This document shows positions 10,364 through 19,858 of a stretch of DNA of 64,000 nt, piece by piece. The notes below the pieces were generated by a model. It saw nothing but the letters and a program-made list of their open reading frames with translations, was not told where the DNA came from and did not search any database. Made by a program: the position numbers and the translations under genes. Each line of letters begins with the position of its first letter. Positions within the stretch are counted from its first letter, which is position 1. Source of the DNA: Chrysophaeum taylorii (lineage: Eukaryota; Sar; Pelagophyceae; Pelagomonadales; Pelagomonadaceae); assembly GCA_029834535.1 (NCBI GenBank), contig JAQMWT010000317.1:372001-436000 (forward strand), read 5' to 3'.

Positions 10364-11401
10364 CAAGTGCAGGCCAGTAAGTTCACCTATCTCTAACCCC
10401 AGTAAGTTCACCTGGTCCCAGTAAGTTCACATAGTCCCAATCTCTAACCCCAGTAAATTCGACGTAAGCCCACTCGTGCTCACATCCACTCACCCCACTC
10501 TCCTTCGAGCTCGTCGCTCTCACCTCCGCCAATCTAAGCTGCTTTGATCCGTACACGCCGCTCGCCTTTGCGTTCACTCTAAAAACCCCTGTAAGTTCAC
10601 TTGGTCTCAGTAAGTTCACCTGGTCACTAAGTTCACCTAGTCCCAATCTCAAACCACAGTAAGTTCACCTGGTCCCAGTAAGTTCACCTACCGTGCGCGT
10701 GTAGACGCCGGGAGGGGGCTTATCGGTATTGCGCAGCACGTGTGGGGTAGGGTGGAGTCGTCGACTCAGAAGAGGATATCCTCGGGGTTGCCAATCGACA
10801 GAGAGCCACGTAGAGCTGGACGTGGCAGAAGACGGGCTTGGGCAAGAGGACGCCGACCTCGCGGGGCGTCTGGCCCTGGCTCTTGGTGATCGTTTGGCGT
10901 CGGTGGGGCTTGAGGGATACAGGTTGGAGGAGCCTCGGTGACACGACACGATCGATCATGTATCTGGTACCGTTGCAGTGGCCGTGCGACGGGTCGAGGT
11001 TGCGAAGACTTTAAGCTCGCGATCAAAGTCAGCATGCCGTTGGTTGTCAGGGAGTTGAAAACTCGACTGTAAAGAGCGAGGCGTCGGCTTCCGACCCAAC
11101 CTAGTCGGCCGAAAAGAACTCCGACGCCTCGTCTTCGGGAAAAAAAGGCCGCGGTCATGCGCGCGTTGTCAGCATCGACAACATCGTTTCGACGGGGCGT
11201 GAGAATGGCGCGCTGAAAGAGCCGCCGCGGGTCGTGGAAATAGTCTGCGAGGTCGCCGTAGACGGCTTGGAGGATCACTGTCTGGCTCTCGCGCCTACCT
11301 GATCCTTACTCTCGCGCCTTTCTGATCCTTACCCTAAATCGAGGGACAAACAAACAGACAGACAGACAGACAGACAAACATCTGTCGATTAGTAGTTAGG
11401 A
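10364..11401 (-). mobile_element. Helitron fragment with decayed Pif1-type helicase tail (copy 1)
   Basis: A 1038-bp unit that recurs at 38018-39044 a few percent diverged. On the minus strand it begins TCCTAAC and ends CACTTG, and it sits between A and T in both places, as Helitrons do. Its 3' end CTTG is close to the usual CTRR. It encodes the C-terminal part of a Pif1/RecD-like helicase: DYFHDPRRLFQRAILTPR, then LRNLDPS, CNGTRYMIDRVV, and TITKSQGQTPREVGVLLP followed by HVQLYVALCR. The frame is interrupted by several frameshifts and stops, and no Rep domain is present, so it is a non-autonomous remnant. The left part (10370-10700) holds about nine copies of the motif AGTAAGTTCACCTGGTCCC. 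A CAGA microsatellite lies at 11354-11385. Confidence 0.8.
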
Positions 11402-12052
11402 TTAGCCCTCAATCCTAGACCTCGTGTGGTTATGCGGGGATTTTATTTTTATTGTATCCATATATCCATCCTTTCTTTCTTTCGTGTAGGACGGAACTTG
11501 AGGCCGGGGGAAGTATTCGAACGTCTTGCCTGAACCATAAGCTTGCCACAGCACCTAGTTGTGCGGTGCGTCAGCGATGTCGCGCACGGGGGCGTGTGAA
11601 CCGCCGCGAGGCCTTGCAGCCTTCCGTTCGTAGACATATGGACGAGTCTCGTGCTGTGGATTGGTCCAGAACTTCAGAAGTATTCATTCAAATTGAGCAC
11701 AGCAGCTTCGAAAGCGTCGGCGGACGTGATGGCTTGCTAAAGAAACCGCGTGAGAGGTGCGTCGAAATCGCGTTTGACGTCGAGGCACAAAAACTTGAAG
11801 CCGACGACGACTCGGTGGTGGCGTCGTCGATGAGAGTTCCTGGAGACTTCCTCCTTCCTCTCACCCGTATTCTTTGTTGTTGCATGGAATCAAATGGCCG
11901 CACCACCACACTCCACTCCACTGCAGAATCGAGCCCGGACTATAGTAGCACCGATGGCTCGGCTAGAATACGGTCGAGGAGGCGATGGAGGATCCCCCTC
12001 CCTAAATCCGGATTGGTGGGAGTCCCACCCACTCGTTTTTGACGACACGAGA
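11402..12052. other. Intergenic region, no supported gene
   Basis: A plus-strand open frame (11452-12042) has no recognisable domain. I see no tRNA or other RNA gene. It lies between the Helitron copy and the 3' end of the tryptophan synthase gene. Confidence 0.35.
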
Positions 12053-14353
12053 TCAGTGTTTGCGGCCGATGCGGTCGGTGAAAGACTCCCACTTGCCGTC
12101 GGTGGGGGTGTAGTCGTCCAAGTCGACGCTGAGGGCCTTGGCGACGGTGATCATGTCCTTGTCTCCGCGGCCGCAGAGGTTGACGAGGACGGCGGCGTCC
12201 GACGGCATATCTTTGGCGAGCTTGATGGCGAGGGCGACGGCGTGGCTTGGCTCGAGGGCGGGGATGATGCCCTCGGAGCGCGCGAGGCGCGAGAAGGCGT
12301 CGAGGGCCTCGTCGTTGGTGATGGGATGGTAGACAGCGCGTCCCGCGTCCTTGAGGAAGGCGTGCTCGGGGCCGACGCCGGGGTAGTCCAAGCCGGCCGA
12401 GATGGAGTGGGTGGCCTCGACCTGGCCGGTAGCCGCGTCTTGAAGGAGGTAGGTGCGGGTGCCGTGGAGAACACCCGGGGATCCCCTGCTGAGGGTGGCC
12501 GATCCCTGGACCGAATCGCCGTCGGCCTCGGCGCCGTGGAGTTGGACCGAGTCAAACGGGACGAACTCGTGGAACATGCCAATGGCGTTGCTGCCGCCGC
12601 CGACGCACGCAACCTGCGCGAGAAAATTAGGGAACTACAGACGATAGATAGCACGAGTACTCACGACGGCGTCGGGGAGCTTGTCGTTGTTGGCTCGTTG
12701 GAACTGGTCCCTGGCCTCGCGTCCGATGACAGCCTGGAAGTCGCGGACGATGGTTGGAAACGGGTGGGGTCCGATGGCCGATCCGATGAGGTAGTGGGTG
12801 TCGCGGACGTTGGTGACCCAGTCGCGCATCGCCTCGTTGATCGCGTCTTTGAGGGTGGCCTCGCCCGACCTGACGGGAACGACGCGGGCGCCGAGGACGT
12901 TCATACGGAAGACGTTGAGCGATTGTCTCGCGCAGTCGACGGCGCCCATGTAGACGACGCAGTCGAGGCCGAGCAAGGCGCAGACCGTCGCCGTCGCGAC
13001 GCCGTGTTGGCCCGCCCCCGTCTCGGCGATGATGCGTGTCTTGCCGAGGCGCTTGGCGAGGAGGGCCTGGCCGATGGCGTTGTTGATTTTGTGGGCGCCA
13101 GTGTGCGCGAGTTCCTCGCGCTTGAGCCAGATCTGCGCGCCGCCGACGTCCTCCGTTAGTCTCGTCGCGTGGTAGAGAGGGGTCGGGCCGCCGACGAATT
13201 GGCGGCGATAGAAGTCGATCTCGTCCAGAAAGGCGGGATCCTGGCGCGCTCTTGCGTACTCGCGTTCGAGTTCCTGGTGCGCTGCGGCGAGCGTCTCGGG
13301 AATGTAGCGGCCGCCGAACGAGCCGAAGTGATCCGGCATCGTCGAGGAGGTGGTAGCCCCTTCGTCTTCGTCGTCGACCAGGGGGTCAAAGTCGTAGGTA
13401 GCGAGGTTGTCGGCGTCGCGGGTCGTCGCGTCGCGGAGGCTCCGCGCAAAGGCCCGGAGGCCGTCGGCGCGACTCTCGGGGTCGGGTCGAGCGTCCAAGG
13501 CGCGGATGATCGCCGAACCGACGACCACGCCGTCGGCGCCGAGGTCCGCGACGGCCTTGACGTTCGCGGGGGTCGAAATCCCGAACCCCACGGCAAGCGG
13601 GACCTCGGCCGCGGCAGCCTTGACGCGGCTCAAGAAGGGCCCGAGCTCGTCGGCGGTCGCCGCGTCGCCGCCGGTCACGCCCAACACGGATACGCAGTAG
13701 AGCATCGATCCGCCGGTGCGGCGCGCCGCCTCCGCCAAGACCTCGAGCCGCGCGTCGGTGGTGGTGGGGGCCACCAGGGGTACGAGACCGAGTCCCGCGG
13801 ATGCGCAGGCTTCGAGGACGCCGTCAATTCTCGCCTCCTCGGGAGGAAGGTCGACGACGATCAAGCCGTCGACGCCCGCGTCGCGCGCGTCGGTCGCGAG
13901 TTTGTCTACGCCGTACGCGCGAAAGGGATTGTAGTACCCCATCAGGACAACGGGGGCCTCGAGTCCCCTGGTCCGCGCTGCCCGAACAGTCTCGAGACAT
14001 TCCGCGAGCCCTACGCCCTGCTCGAGGGCCACCTCGTTGCACGCCTGGATCGTCGCGCCGTCGGCCATCGGGTCCGTGAAGGGGACCCCGAGCTCGATCA
14101 CGTCGCACCCACCGTCCTCGAGGGACACCATCAGCCCTGCTGTCTCGTCGGCCGAGGGGTATCCGCAGGTCAGGTATCCCACGAGCGAAGCGCGGCCCTT
14201 CGCCTTGAGGGCTGCCGCGATCCGCTCCCCGCCGCCGCACGCGGTGGTCGCGTCGATCGTCGTCGCGGACTGGAGGACCCCGGGGGACCGCGGGGGAGGC
14301 GACCGCAGCGCGGCGACCACCCCTCCTCCTAGGATGATGGTGGTGAAGATCAT
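12053..14353 (-). CDS. Tryptophan synthase, fused alpha and beta chains
   Basis: A bifunctional enzyme of 749 residues. The alpha half cleaves indole-3-glycerol phosphate, and the beta half joins the indole to serine. Two exons: 14353-12665 and 12613-12053, with a 51-nt intron (GTGAGT...GCGCAG) that restores [10 protein letters not shown]. Alpha motifs: [25 protein letters not shown] with the catalytic Glu and Asp, and VDLPPEE. Beta motifs: [10 protein letters not shown], the PLP lysine in [16 protein letters not shown], and VGGGSNAIG. The alpha-beta order matches fungal TRP5 and several algal enzymes. The first 20 residues ([18 protein letters not shown]) look like a signal segment, fitting a plastid presequence. 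Its start codon is only 32 nt from the divergent WDR18 start. Confidence 0.97.
12614..12664 (-). other. Short spliceosomal intron
   Basis: A 51-nt phase-0 intron in the beta half of tryptophan synthase. The donor GTGAGT follows the codons for PDAV, and the acceptor GCGCAG precedes VACVGGGSN. Confidence 0.9.
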
Positions 14354-14385
14354 CGCCGTGTGTGTGCGGTGGCGCGGGGGTAAGT
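14354..14385. promoter_or_regulatory. Divergent start region of tryptophan synthase and WDR18
   Basis: Only 32 nt separate the two opposite start codons. Both 5' UTRs and promoter elements must overlap the neighbour's coding sequence, unless one true start lies further downstream. A GGTAAGT donor-like sequence sits just before the WDR18 ATG, so an upstream exon for WDR18 inside the tryptophan synthase gene cannot be excluded. Confidence 0.5.
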
Positions 14386-15681
14386 ATGAAGCGAAGCTTG
14401 AACCAAAACAACAACAACAACAACAACAAGGTTGTGGTTGTCGGCGAGGCGCAGACGGTGGTGGTGGACACGTCGACGGGGGTGGTGGAGGCGGTGGCGG
14501 GCGTCGAGGACGGGCGATGCTGCGCCGTGGTCGGGGACGCCGTGGTGGTCGCGACACGCGCGGGCGGGATGGAGGCGTGGCGGCCGGGGACGAGTAGCAC
14601 CACGACGCGATGGCGCGGGCCCGAGCAACTTAGTTCGGTCGCGGCGTGGGGGGGGTGGTGCCTGGGGGGCGGCCACTCGGGGGCCGTCTACTGCTGGGAG
14701 GCCTGGAGCGGGCGGCTCGCGCGGCGGTGGGAGGCGCACTACAAAAAGGTGACGGCGATCGCGATCGCCGAGACGTACGTCGCGACCGGGGGCGACGACG
14801 GCCTCGTCCACTGCTGGAATTTGAGCAGCATCCTCGACGAGGAAGGCGCGCCGGCCCCGCGCACCCTCGACGCCCATACCCTTGCGGTGACGAGCCTCGT
14901 GGCGACGGACGCTTCGCCTTGGGCGAGACTCGCGTCTTGCTCGCTCGATTCTTCGGTAAAACTGTGGGACCCATCCGACACGGAACCCGCGGCGTCTTTG
15001 GTCGCGCCGGACCCCCTCACGGCCGTCGCCCTGGACCCCCGCGAGGCCGTGCTGGTCGCGGGCGCCGAGACCGGTCGCCTCTTTGCCGTCGACCTCGACT
15101 CGACGGCCGTCGCCGAGACCGCCGCCCGCGCCGCGACGGTGCATCGCGGCGGCGATGTTCACACTTTTTTCCAAGACGACCGCGGCTGGGCCGACGCGGC
15201 CCACCTCCGCCCCATGACGCAGTTCGACCAGGGCCACCGAATGGCCGTCGCAGACCTCCTCTTTCTCCGAGACGATCTCCTCGTCTCCGCGTCTGCCGAC
15301 GCCACGCTCTGCGTCTGGCGCCGCGGCCGCCTGCACCGCACCATCGCGCCGCCGGCTGGAAAGCCCTTCCGAGCTTTGGCGCGCTGGACGACCAACCCCG
15401 CTGCCTTTCCCCTCGCGACCTTCTTCCACCGCAACCCGAGGCCTCTCGCGCCAGACGACGCAGTCCCGACCTCCTTACTACGACGACGACGAGGAGGACC
15501 CCGGCCCTCGTCACATTCTCCTCCTTTTTCTTCTTCGGCCGCCCAAGACACGACCCTCGTCCCGAAACTTCTGACGGAGCTGGAGGCGCTCCGGGACGAA
15601 AACGCGCGCTGGCAGCGCGCCTGCGACTCGCTCTGGCAATGCGCCGCGACGTCGCCGAAAGACGCCCGAGTCCTGCACTAA
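14386..15681 (+). CDS. WDR18: WD40 protein WDR18 / IPI3 (Rix1 complex)
   Basis: A single-exon protein of 431 residues. IPI3/WDR18 works with Rix1/PELP1 and Ipi1/TEX10 in ITS2 processing and 60S ribosome maturation in the nucleus. About six WD units are visible. The diagnostic stretch is [16 protein letters not shown] followed by the [10 protein letters not shown] and [14 protein letters not shown] segments, which line up with human WDR18 in order and spacing. A later unit reads [12 protein letters not shown]. The C terminus holds a short coiled coil ([15 protein letters not shown]) as in WDR18. An Asn run near residue 7 comes from a CAA/AAC repeat. The start is the first ATG. The GTG further upstream was not used. 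Confidence 0.85.
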   Translation: MKRSLNQNNNNNNNKVVVVGEAQTVVVDTSTGVVEAVAGVEDGRCCAVVGDAVVVATRAGGMEAWRPGTSSTTTRWRGPEQLSSVAAWGGWCLGGGHSGAVYCWEAWSGRLARRWEAHYKKVTAIAIAETYVATGGDDGLVHCWNLSSILDEEGAPAPRTLDAHTLAVTSLVATDASPWARLASCSLDSSVKLWDPSDTEPAASLVAPDPLTAVALDPREAVLVAGAETGRLFAVDLDSTAVAETAARAATVHRGGDVHTFFQDDRGWADAAHLRPMTQFDQGHRMAVADLLFLRDDLLVSASADATLCVWRRGRLHRTIAPPAGKPFRALARWTTNPAAFPLATFFHRNPRPLAPDDAVPTSLLRRRRGGPRPSSHSPPFSSSAAQDTTLVPKLLTELEALRDENARWQRACDSLWQCAATSPKDARVLH

Positions 15682-15820
15682 GCAGCACAACAACAACAAT
15701 AAAAATAATAATGCTACGTCTAGTGTATAGAACATACACAGTGTTAACAACAGCAGCAGCAGCAGCAGCGTATTAATCGAGCTGGATAGATCACAACAAC
15801 GCGAAGGAAAGACCCCCCGA

Positions 15821-16618
15821 TCAGGCGGCATCCTCTTCCTCCTCCTCTTCCTCCTCCTCATCCCCTTCATCATCCTCCTCTGCTGCCGCCTCAGTTGTTT
15901 TGCGCCGTTTCGCCGACGGCTCCTCGGCCTCGAGGTCTATCTCGTCCTCCTCGTCCTCCTCCTCGTCCTCTTCCTCGTCGTCGGCGAGATCGACCTCGTC
16001 CTCTCGCTGGATGTCATCCTCATCCTCGTCATCTTCATCTTCCTCCTCCTCATCGTCGTCTTCGTCGTCGTCGTCGTTGGCCCTTGGTGCGGCGGGAGAG
16101 GCTGCCGAGGGCTGGGGCACGGGCACGGGCCCCGTCCATTTGATACTGTACCTCGTCACGCGCGGCTCGTTCGCCATCAAGTTGCGGTATATTTTGCTCA
16201 AGTCGAGGCCCCCTTCCTCGGGGTCCTCGGGCACCCCGCCATCACCTGGCCCGGCTTGAGGGTAGAACTCGTTGTTCACGTAATACCCCACCGACACGAA
16301 CGGCTGGTCCCTGTAGGAGCACGTGATCGAGACGACCGTGACTCCCAAGCGGTCCACCGCGGGAATCTGCTCGATGTCGGGGGGTTCCGCTTGGAGCGCG
16401 AACTTTGAGGTTCCTACGGGCACGGGCCCGACCATCACCTCCTCGAGGGTCTGGTCCTTGGACTCGTCGCCCGCGCTCCCAACATACACAATTTTCCACT
16501 CCAAGTCGTCCTCGAGACTCTCGAGACATTCGAACGTGATCTCGAACTCGAGCGGCGTCCGAAACGGCGCGGGGTTCTCCCCCGACACCTTGACCGACAC
16601 GATGTCGACCAGAGCCAT
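15821..16618 (-). CDS. ASF1: Histone chaperone ASF1
   Basis: ASF1 binds histone H3-H4 dimers and hands them to CAF-1 or HIRA during replication and repair. The product is 265 residues. The first 155 are the conserved immunoglobulin-like core, starting MALVDIVSVKV and including FECLESLEDDLEWKIVYVGSA, VGPVPVGTSKF and FVSVGYYVNNEFY. After about residue 170 a long Asp/Glu tail (coded by GAG/GAC repeats) follows, as in fungal and algal ASF1. Start chosen at MALVDI because the family begins there. Upstream in-frame sequence is antisense to BET1. Single exon, divergent from BET1 with 54 nt between starts and convergent with WDR18. Confidence 0.97.
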   Translation of the reverse strand: MALVDIVSVKVSGENPAPFRTPLEFEITFECLESLEDDLEWKIVYVGSAGDESKDQTLEEVMVGPVPVGTSKFALQAEPPDIEQIPAVDRLGVTVVSITCSYRDQPFVSVGYYVNNEFYPQAGPGDGGVPEDPEEGGLDLSKIYRNLMANEPRVTRYSIKWTGPVPVPQPSAASPAAPRANDDDDEDDDEEEEDEDDEDEDDIQREDEVDLADDEEEDEEEDEEDEIDLEAEEPSAKRRKTTEAAAEEDDEGDEEEEEEEEEDAA

Positions 16619-16672
16619 AACAATACGAAAAAATTGAGGGTAAGCAATAAGTGTCGCGAGGCTCGAGGAACG
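16619..16672. promoter_or_regulatory. Divergent promoter between ASF1 and BET1
   Basis: A 54-nt interval between opposite start codons. It includes an A-rich patch (GAAAAAATTG). Both genes must share or overlap core promoter elements here. Confidence 0.45.
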
Positions 16673-16990
16673 ATGCGCAACAGGGATCCTCACCGAGGCA
16701 GCCTCCATTACGAGCTCATGGAGCGCGATAACGACGCCCAGCTCGCGAGCCTCCACTCGCAGGTCGCCGGCCTCAAGTCCCTCACGCTGGACATCGAGGC
16801 CGAGGTCAAGGCCCACAACGACTTGCTCTCCGACATGGACAAATCCTTCGGAGGCGCAGGCGACCTCCTCAAAACCACCATGGCCAAGCTCGGCAAGATG
16901 CTCGACGCGGGCGGCAGCAGACACATGTGGTACCTCGTCGCCTTTATCGTCCTCATTTTCATCTTGCTCTGGACCATGACAGGCCGGTAG
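16673..16990 (+). CDS. BET1: Qc-SNARE of the BET1 type
   Basis: A 105-residue tail-anchored SNARE for ER-Golgi vesicle fusion. One SNARE helix spans about residues 20-80 (LHSQVAGLKSLTLDIEAEV and onwards), followed by a single C-terminal membrane segment (MWYLVAFIVLIFILLW). The order and length match BET1, including the DMDKSFGGAGDLLKTTM region. At the zero layer, where animal Bet1 has Gln in EVKTQNKLL, this protein appears to read EVKAHNDLL, so His replaces Gln. Yeast Bet1 also departs from Gln at this site as I recall. Start at MRNRDPHRG. The longer frame upstream opens with TTG and was not used. Confidence 0.88.
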   Translation: MRNRDPHRGSLHYELMERDNDAQLASLHSQVAGLKSLTLDIEAEVKAHNDLLSDMDKSFGGAGDLLKTTMAKLGKMLDAGGSRHMWYLVAFIVLIFILLWTMTGR

Positions 16991-17349
16991 CGCATTTACC
17001 ACGCGCTGGCTGCTCGACTGTAGTAGTAGATCGCTCTCAATTTTTCACAACCTACTATAGTATAATTAAGACTCCACCTCCTGACTTGGTCGTGTTGTTT
17101 TCGAGTAGAGGCGGCGCTCATCGAACCAAAGCCGGTATGATGCTGCTGGTATAATTGGAGACGTGAGGAACGCGTGGTTAGTCGGTGGTTGCAGAAAGAG
17201 GGTGGAGGCCATAAAGGAAGGAAGGAAGGAAGAACGAAAGAGGCGGTTGGCGGCGATTTTTTTCGATCGTCCGTTTTTTGTGGGGGGGGCATCGACATCC
17301 CAAAAGGATGAAAATGCGAGGGGGGTCGCCAAGCCCATCCCATCCTGCC
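16991..17349. other. Convergent intergenic region
   Basis: This lies between the 3' ends of BET1 and the CUE protein gene. It holds a GGAA/GAAG repeat at 17214-17240 and a run of G near 17281. No gene seen. Confidence 0.4.
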
Positions 17350-18054
17350 CTAAAAGACGTCGGGGTGAAAGCCGCCCGTGCCGGCGAAGCCGTGGGAGTC
17401 GGTGGCCCGGCGGAGGTGGACGGAGAGTGAGTAGTTGGAAAGCTGGGCCTGCTTGAGCTTTTCGTTCTGGTCGTCCGCCTGCTTTTTGAGCTGGGAGATG
17501 AGGTGGGCGTCGCGCTGCTTGTCGTCGCGGGCCTCGGCGAGGCGCTGGGCCTGGATGGCGACGGCGCGCTTGAGGACGAGGTTCTCGCGGTCGAGGCGGT
17601 TGACCTTGTCGGCGGCGCGCGCCGACACAAAGGCCTCGAAGGCCGTCAGGGCGCGCGCCGCGCGGTGCTTGGCGTCGGCGACGTCGCGGGACTGCTGCAT
17701 TTCGCCGACGAAGGCCTCGACCCAATCCTCGGGCGACTGGGGCGAGTGCGGAGACGATTTAGGGGGGGGGGAGTCGCGCCTGTGTCGTTTCGCCTGTTCT
17801 TCCTCCTCGGCGAGCTGCGAGACGCGGAGCGACGTGAGCTTTTCGATTGCCGCGTCGATGTCGTGGGCGCACGAGTCGAGCACATTCTTGAGGGCCTCGT
17901 CGTCCATACCCGGGAAATGGGCCCGAAGCCGCAAAAGCGCCTGCGCTCCGAACTCGACGCCGCTCCTGTTGAGTCGCTTGTGGCAGAAGGGGTCGTCGAA
18001 CAACGCGCTCCGCTTCCGACTCTGGTGGCTCGGAGTCGGGCAGATTGCGGCCAT
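17350..18054 (-). CDS. CUE-domain coiled-coil protein (plant Cue-family type)
   Basis: A 234-residue protein like a plant/algal family annotated as ubiquitin system component Cue. The N terminus KRSALFDDPF is typical. A CUE domain follows (LRLRAHFPGMDDEALKNVL, then DIDAAIEKL), which usually binds ubiquitin. Then come a helix (WVEAFVGEMQQSRDVADAK) and a long coiled coil with ENLVLKRAVAIQAQRL and SNYSLSVHLRRA. It ends FHPDVF, exactly as the plant homologues do. Role unknown beyond probable ubiquitin binding. Start at MAAICPTP. Divergent from the Rab gene with 217 nt between starts. Confidence 0.85.
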   Translation of the reverse strand: MAAICPTPSHQSRKRSALFDDPFCHKRLNRSGVEFGAQALLRLRAHFPGMDDEALKNVLDSCAHDIDAAIEKLTSLRVSQLAEEEEQAKRHRRDSPPPKSSPHSPQSPEDWVEAFVGEMQQSRDVADAKHRAARALTAFEAFVSARAADKVNRLDRENLVLKRAVAIQAQRLAEARDDKQRDAHLISQLKKQADDQNEKLKQAQLSNYSLSVHLRRATDSHGFAGTGGFHPDVF

Positions 18055-18271
18055 TAACAACGCATAAAGCCCTCCGCCCTGCTGTCCTCCTTCTCCCCAA
18101 AAGAGTCAGCCCCAAACGGTGACTTGTTTGGTGCGTGATAAGAAGGGTAAGGATATTCTGTTGAAGACTCCCCTCGCGGCGGCGGCTCCATCGATCGATC
18201 GAGAGCCGCAAGAAGAAGAAGAGCGCGCGGGCGTCGGTCGTCGGTCGCCTCGCCACCCACCCCGGGGGGGA

Positions 18272-18883
18272 ATGGTGGTGCACAATCTCAAGTGTGTCGT
18301 GATCGGGGACAGCGGGGTCGGCAAGTCGTCGCTCCTGACGCGGTTCGTCAAGGGAGAGTTCCGGGGGACGGGCGGCACGCGGTCGACGATCAGCGCGGCC
18401 TTTCTCGAACGGCAGGTCGACCTCGGGGACGGCGTGTCGGTCAAGCTCGAGATCTGGGACACGGCGGGCCAGGAGCGTTTCCGGAGCCTGAATACGCCAA
18501 TGTACTACCGCGGCGCGGCCGGGGCCGTCCTGGTCTACGACGCCTGCAACGCCGAGAGCTGGCGCAACGTCCCGGGCTGGTACTCGCAGCTCCGCATGAT
18601 GGGGGAGCGCGACTGCCAGGTCGCCCTCTGCGCCTCCAAGCTAGACCTCGCCCTCGAGGGCAGGCGCGTCGTCGACCCGAAAGACGCGCGCGCCTTCGTC
18701 GACTCGCAGCGCATTCCTGTCTTTCAGGAGACCAGTGCCAAGACCGGCGACAACGTCGAGGATCTTTTCGTCGGCCTCGCCAGAGCCATGGTCCAGGCGG
18801 GCGCCGCAGCCAAATCCAATCTCGGCAAACCCAACAAGGTCAAACTCGAGATGCCGCCGGCGAGGAGTAGCTCTTGCTGCTAG
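18272..18883 (+). CDS. Rab-family small GTPase (Rab5/22-like)
   Basis: A 203-residue Ras-superfamily GTPase for vesicle traffic. G1 is GDSGVGKSS, the switch I region STISAAF is close to the Rab5 STIGAAF, switch II is WDTAGQERF, and G5 is ETSAK. The C terminus SSSCC carries two cysteines for geranylgeranylation, so it is membrane-bound. The guanine-specificity motif reads SKLD in place of NKxD. The Asp that reads guanine remains, but the Asn is Ser (codon TCC). The start at MVVHNLKCVV fits the family. Fifty-one more in-frame residues upstream are low-complexity and probably not translated. Rab5-like identity is my best guess from switch I. Confidence 0.9.
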   Translation: MVVHNLKCVVIGDSGVGKSSLLTRFVKGEFRGTGGTRSTISAAFLERQVDLGDGVSVKLEIWDTAGQERFRSLNTPMYYRGAAGAVLVYDACNAESWRNVPGWYSQLRMMGERDCQVALCASKLDLALEGRRVVDPKDARAFVDSQRIPVFQETSAKTGDNVEDLFVGLARAMVQAGAAAKSNLGKPNKVKLEMPPARSSSCC

Positions 18884-19858
18884 TACGACAAATTCCAAGA
18901 ACCACCTTTATTTATTTATTCATTCATTCATTCATTCATCCAAGGTGGTGGTGGTGCTGCTGCTGCTCGTTTTCTTTTCTACGTCTTCTTCTTTCTCATT
19001 CTTTGTCTCTCGAGACACCTCGTCGTCGCACCCTCCCCGCCCGCGCGACCCGCCGCCGCCGTCACTTTCACGACAGACACGACATTCTCCCGCGCCCGGT
19101 GCCGCGCCTCGCGGGGACGCCGCCACGATGACGATCCGACCGCCACTCCGCCAGCTCCCTATCTATCTATCTCCTCCTGCGTTGGAGAAAGACGCGAGAA
19201 GCCGACTTTCTTGGTCGTCGCATTCTAGGAACTTGTTTGTTGTTCTCTTCGTGCGCGGGTCTCGCCGTCGTCGAGCACTACTAGTAGTAGTAGTAGTAGT
19301 AGTAGTAATAGTAGTCCTAGTTAACTCACCTCGACCTCCTTGGTGGGTGGTACGGACTGAATCTAGAGCGCTTCGCTGCGCGAACCTGTGTGGAAAGCGG
19401 CGGCTGCGCCAATTTCACAGAGGCAAAGGCGGCCCAAAAAAAACTCGCCGCATCTACCGTGGGTGGGGGATCGCCAACGCATTGGGCCGGGCGCGCTGTG
19501 CCCTCACCGCCCTCACCCATGTCGCCGCCGAGAGGTCGGGCAGCCCCACGCGGGCCGCCCGATCTCCGCAGGACGTCACCCTTCGTCGCACATACGTCCG
19601 GCGGCAGCACGCGTACGACCTACGGGCGGGGCCCGTCCTCTCTTCGCCTGCCCCACGACGACTCGGCGATGACCCCGACTAGGTCCCGCATACCTATCTA
19701 CGCCCGTCCCGTCAGGCACATCCTTCTTAAACCACACACATCCTTCATGCACCATACCCCTCCCCCGTTATGAGCAGTCTGTCTTCAAACAGACTCTGTC
19801 CCAGCAGGAACCTTCTTCCTTCCTTACTTACCCTTGTGTTTTGTTCTGCAATAAGAAA
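18884..19858. other. Intergenic region with microsatellites
   Basis: A 975-nt gap. It contains TTTA/TTCA repeats at 18905-18939, a GTG/CTG run at 18944-18968, TATC near 19160-19173 and a long (TAG)n at 19280-19318. Open frames on both strands are Pro/Arg-rich and show no domain. It probably includes the promoter of the sorting nexin gene. Confidence 0.4.

Noticed and set aside
11505-11580. Possible tRNA near TATTCGAACG
   Set aside because: The acceptor, D and anticodon stems cannot be paired on either strand.
11894-14332. Long plus-strand open frames opposite tryptophan synthase
   Set aside because: The minus strand has all alpha and beta motifs and a matching intron. The plus frames show no domain.
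18735-19682. Plus-strand open frame after the Rab gene
   Set aside because: It starts inside the Rab coding sequence in another frame and is Pro/Ser/Arg-rich with no domain.
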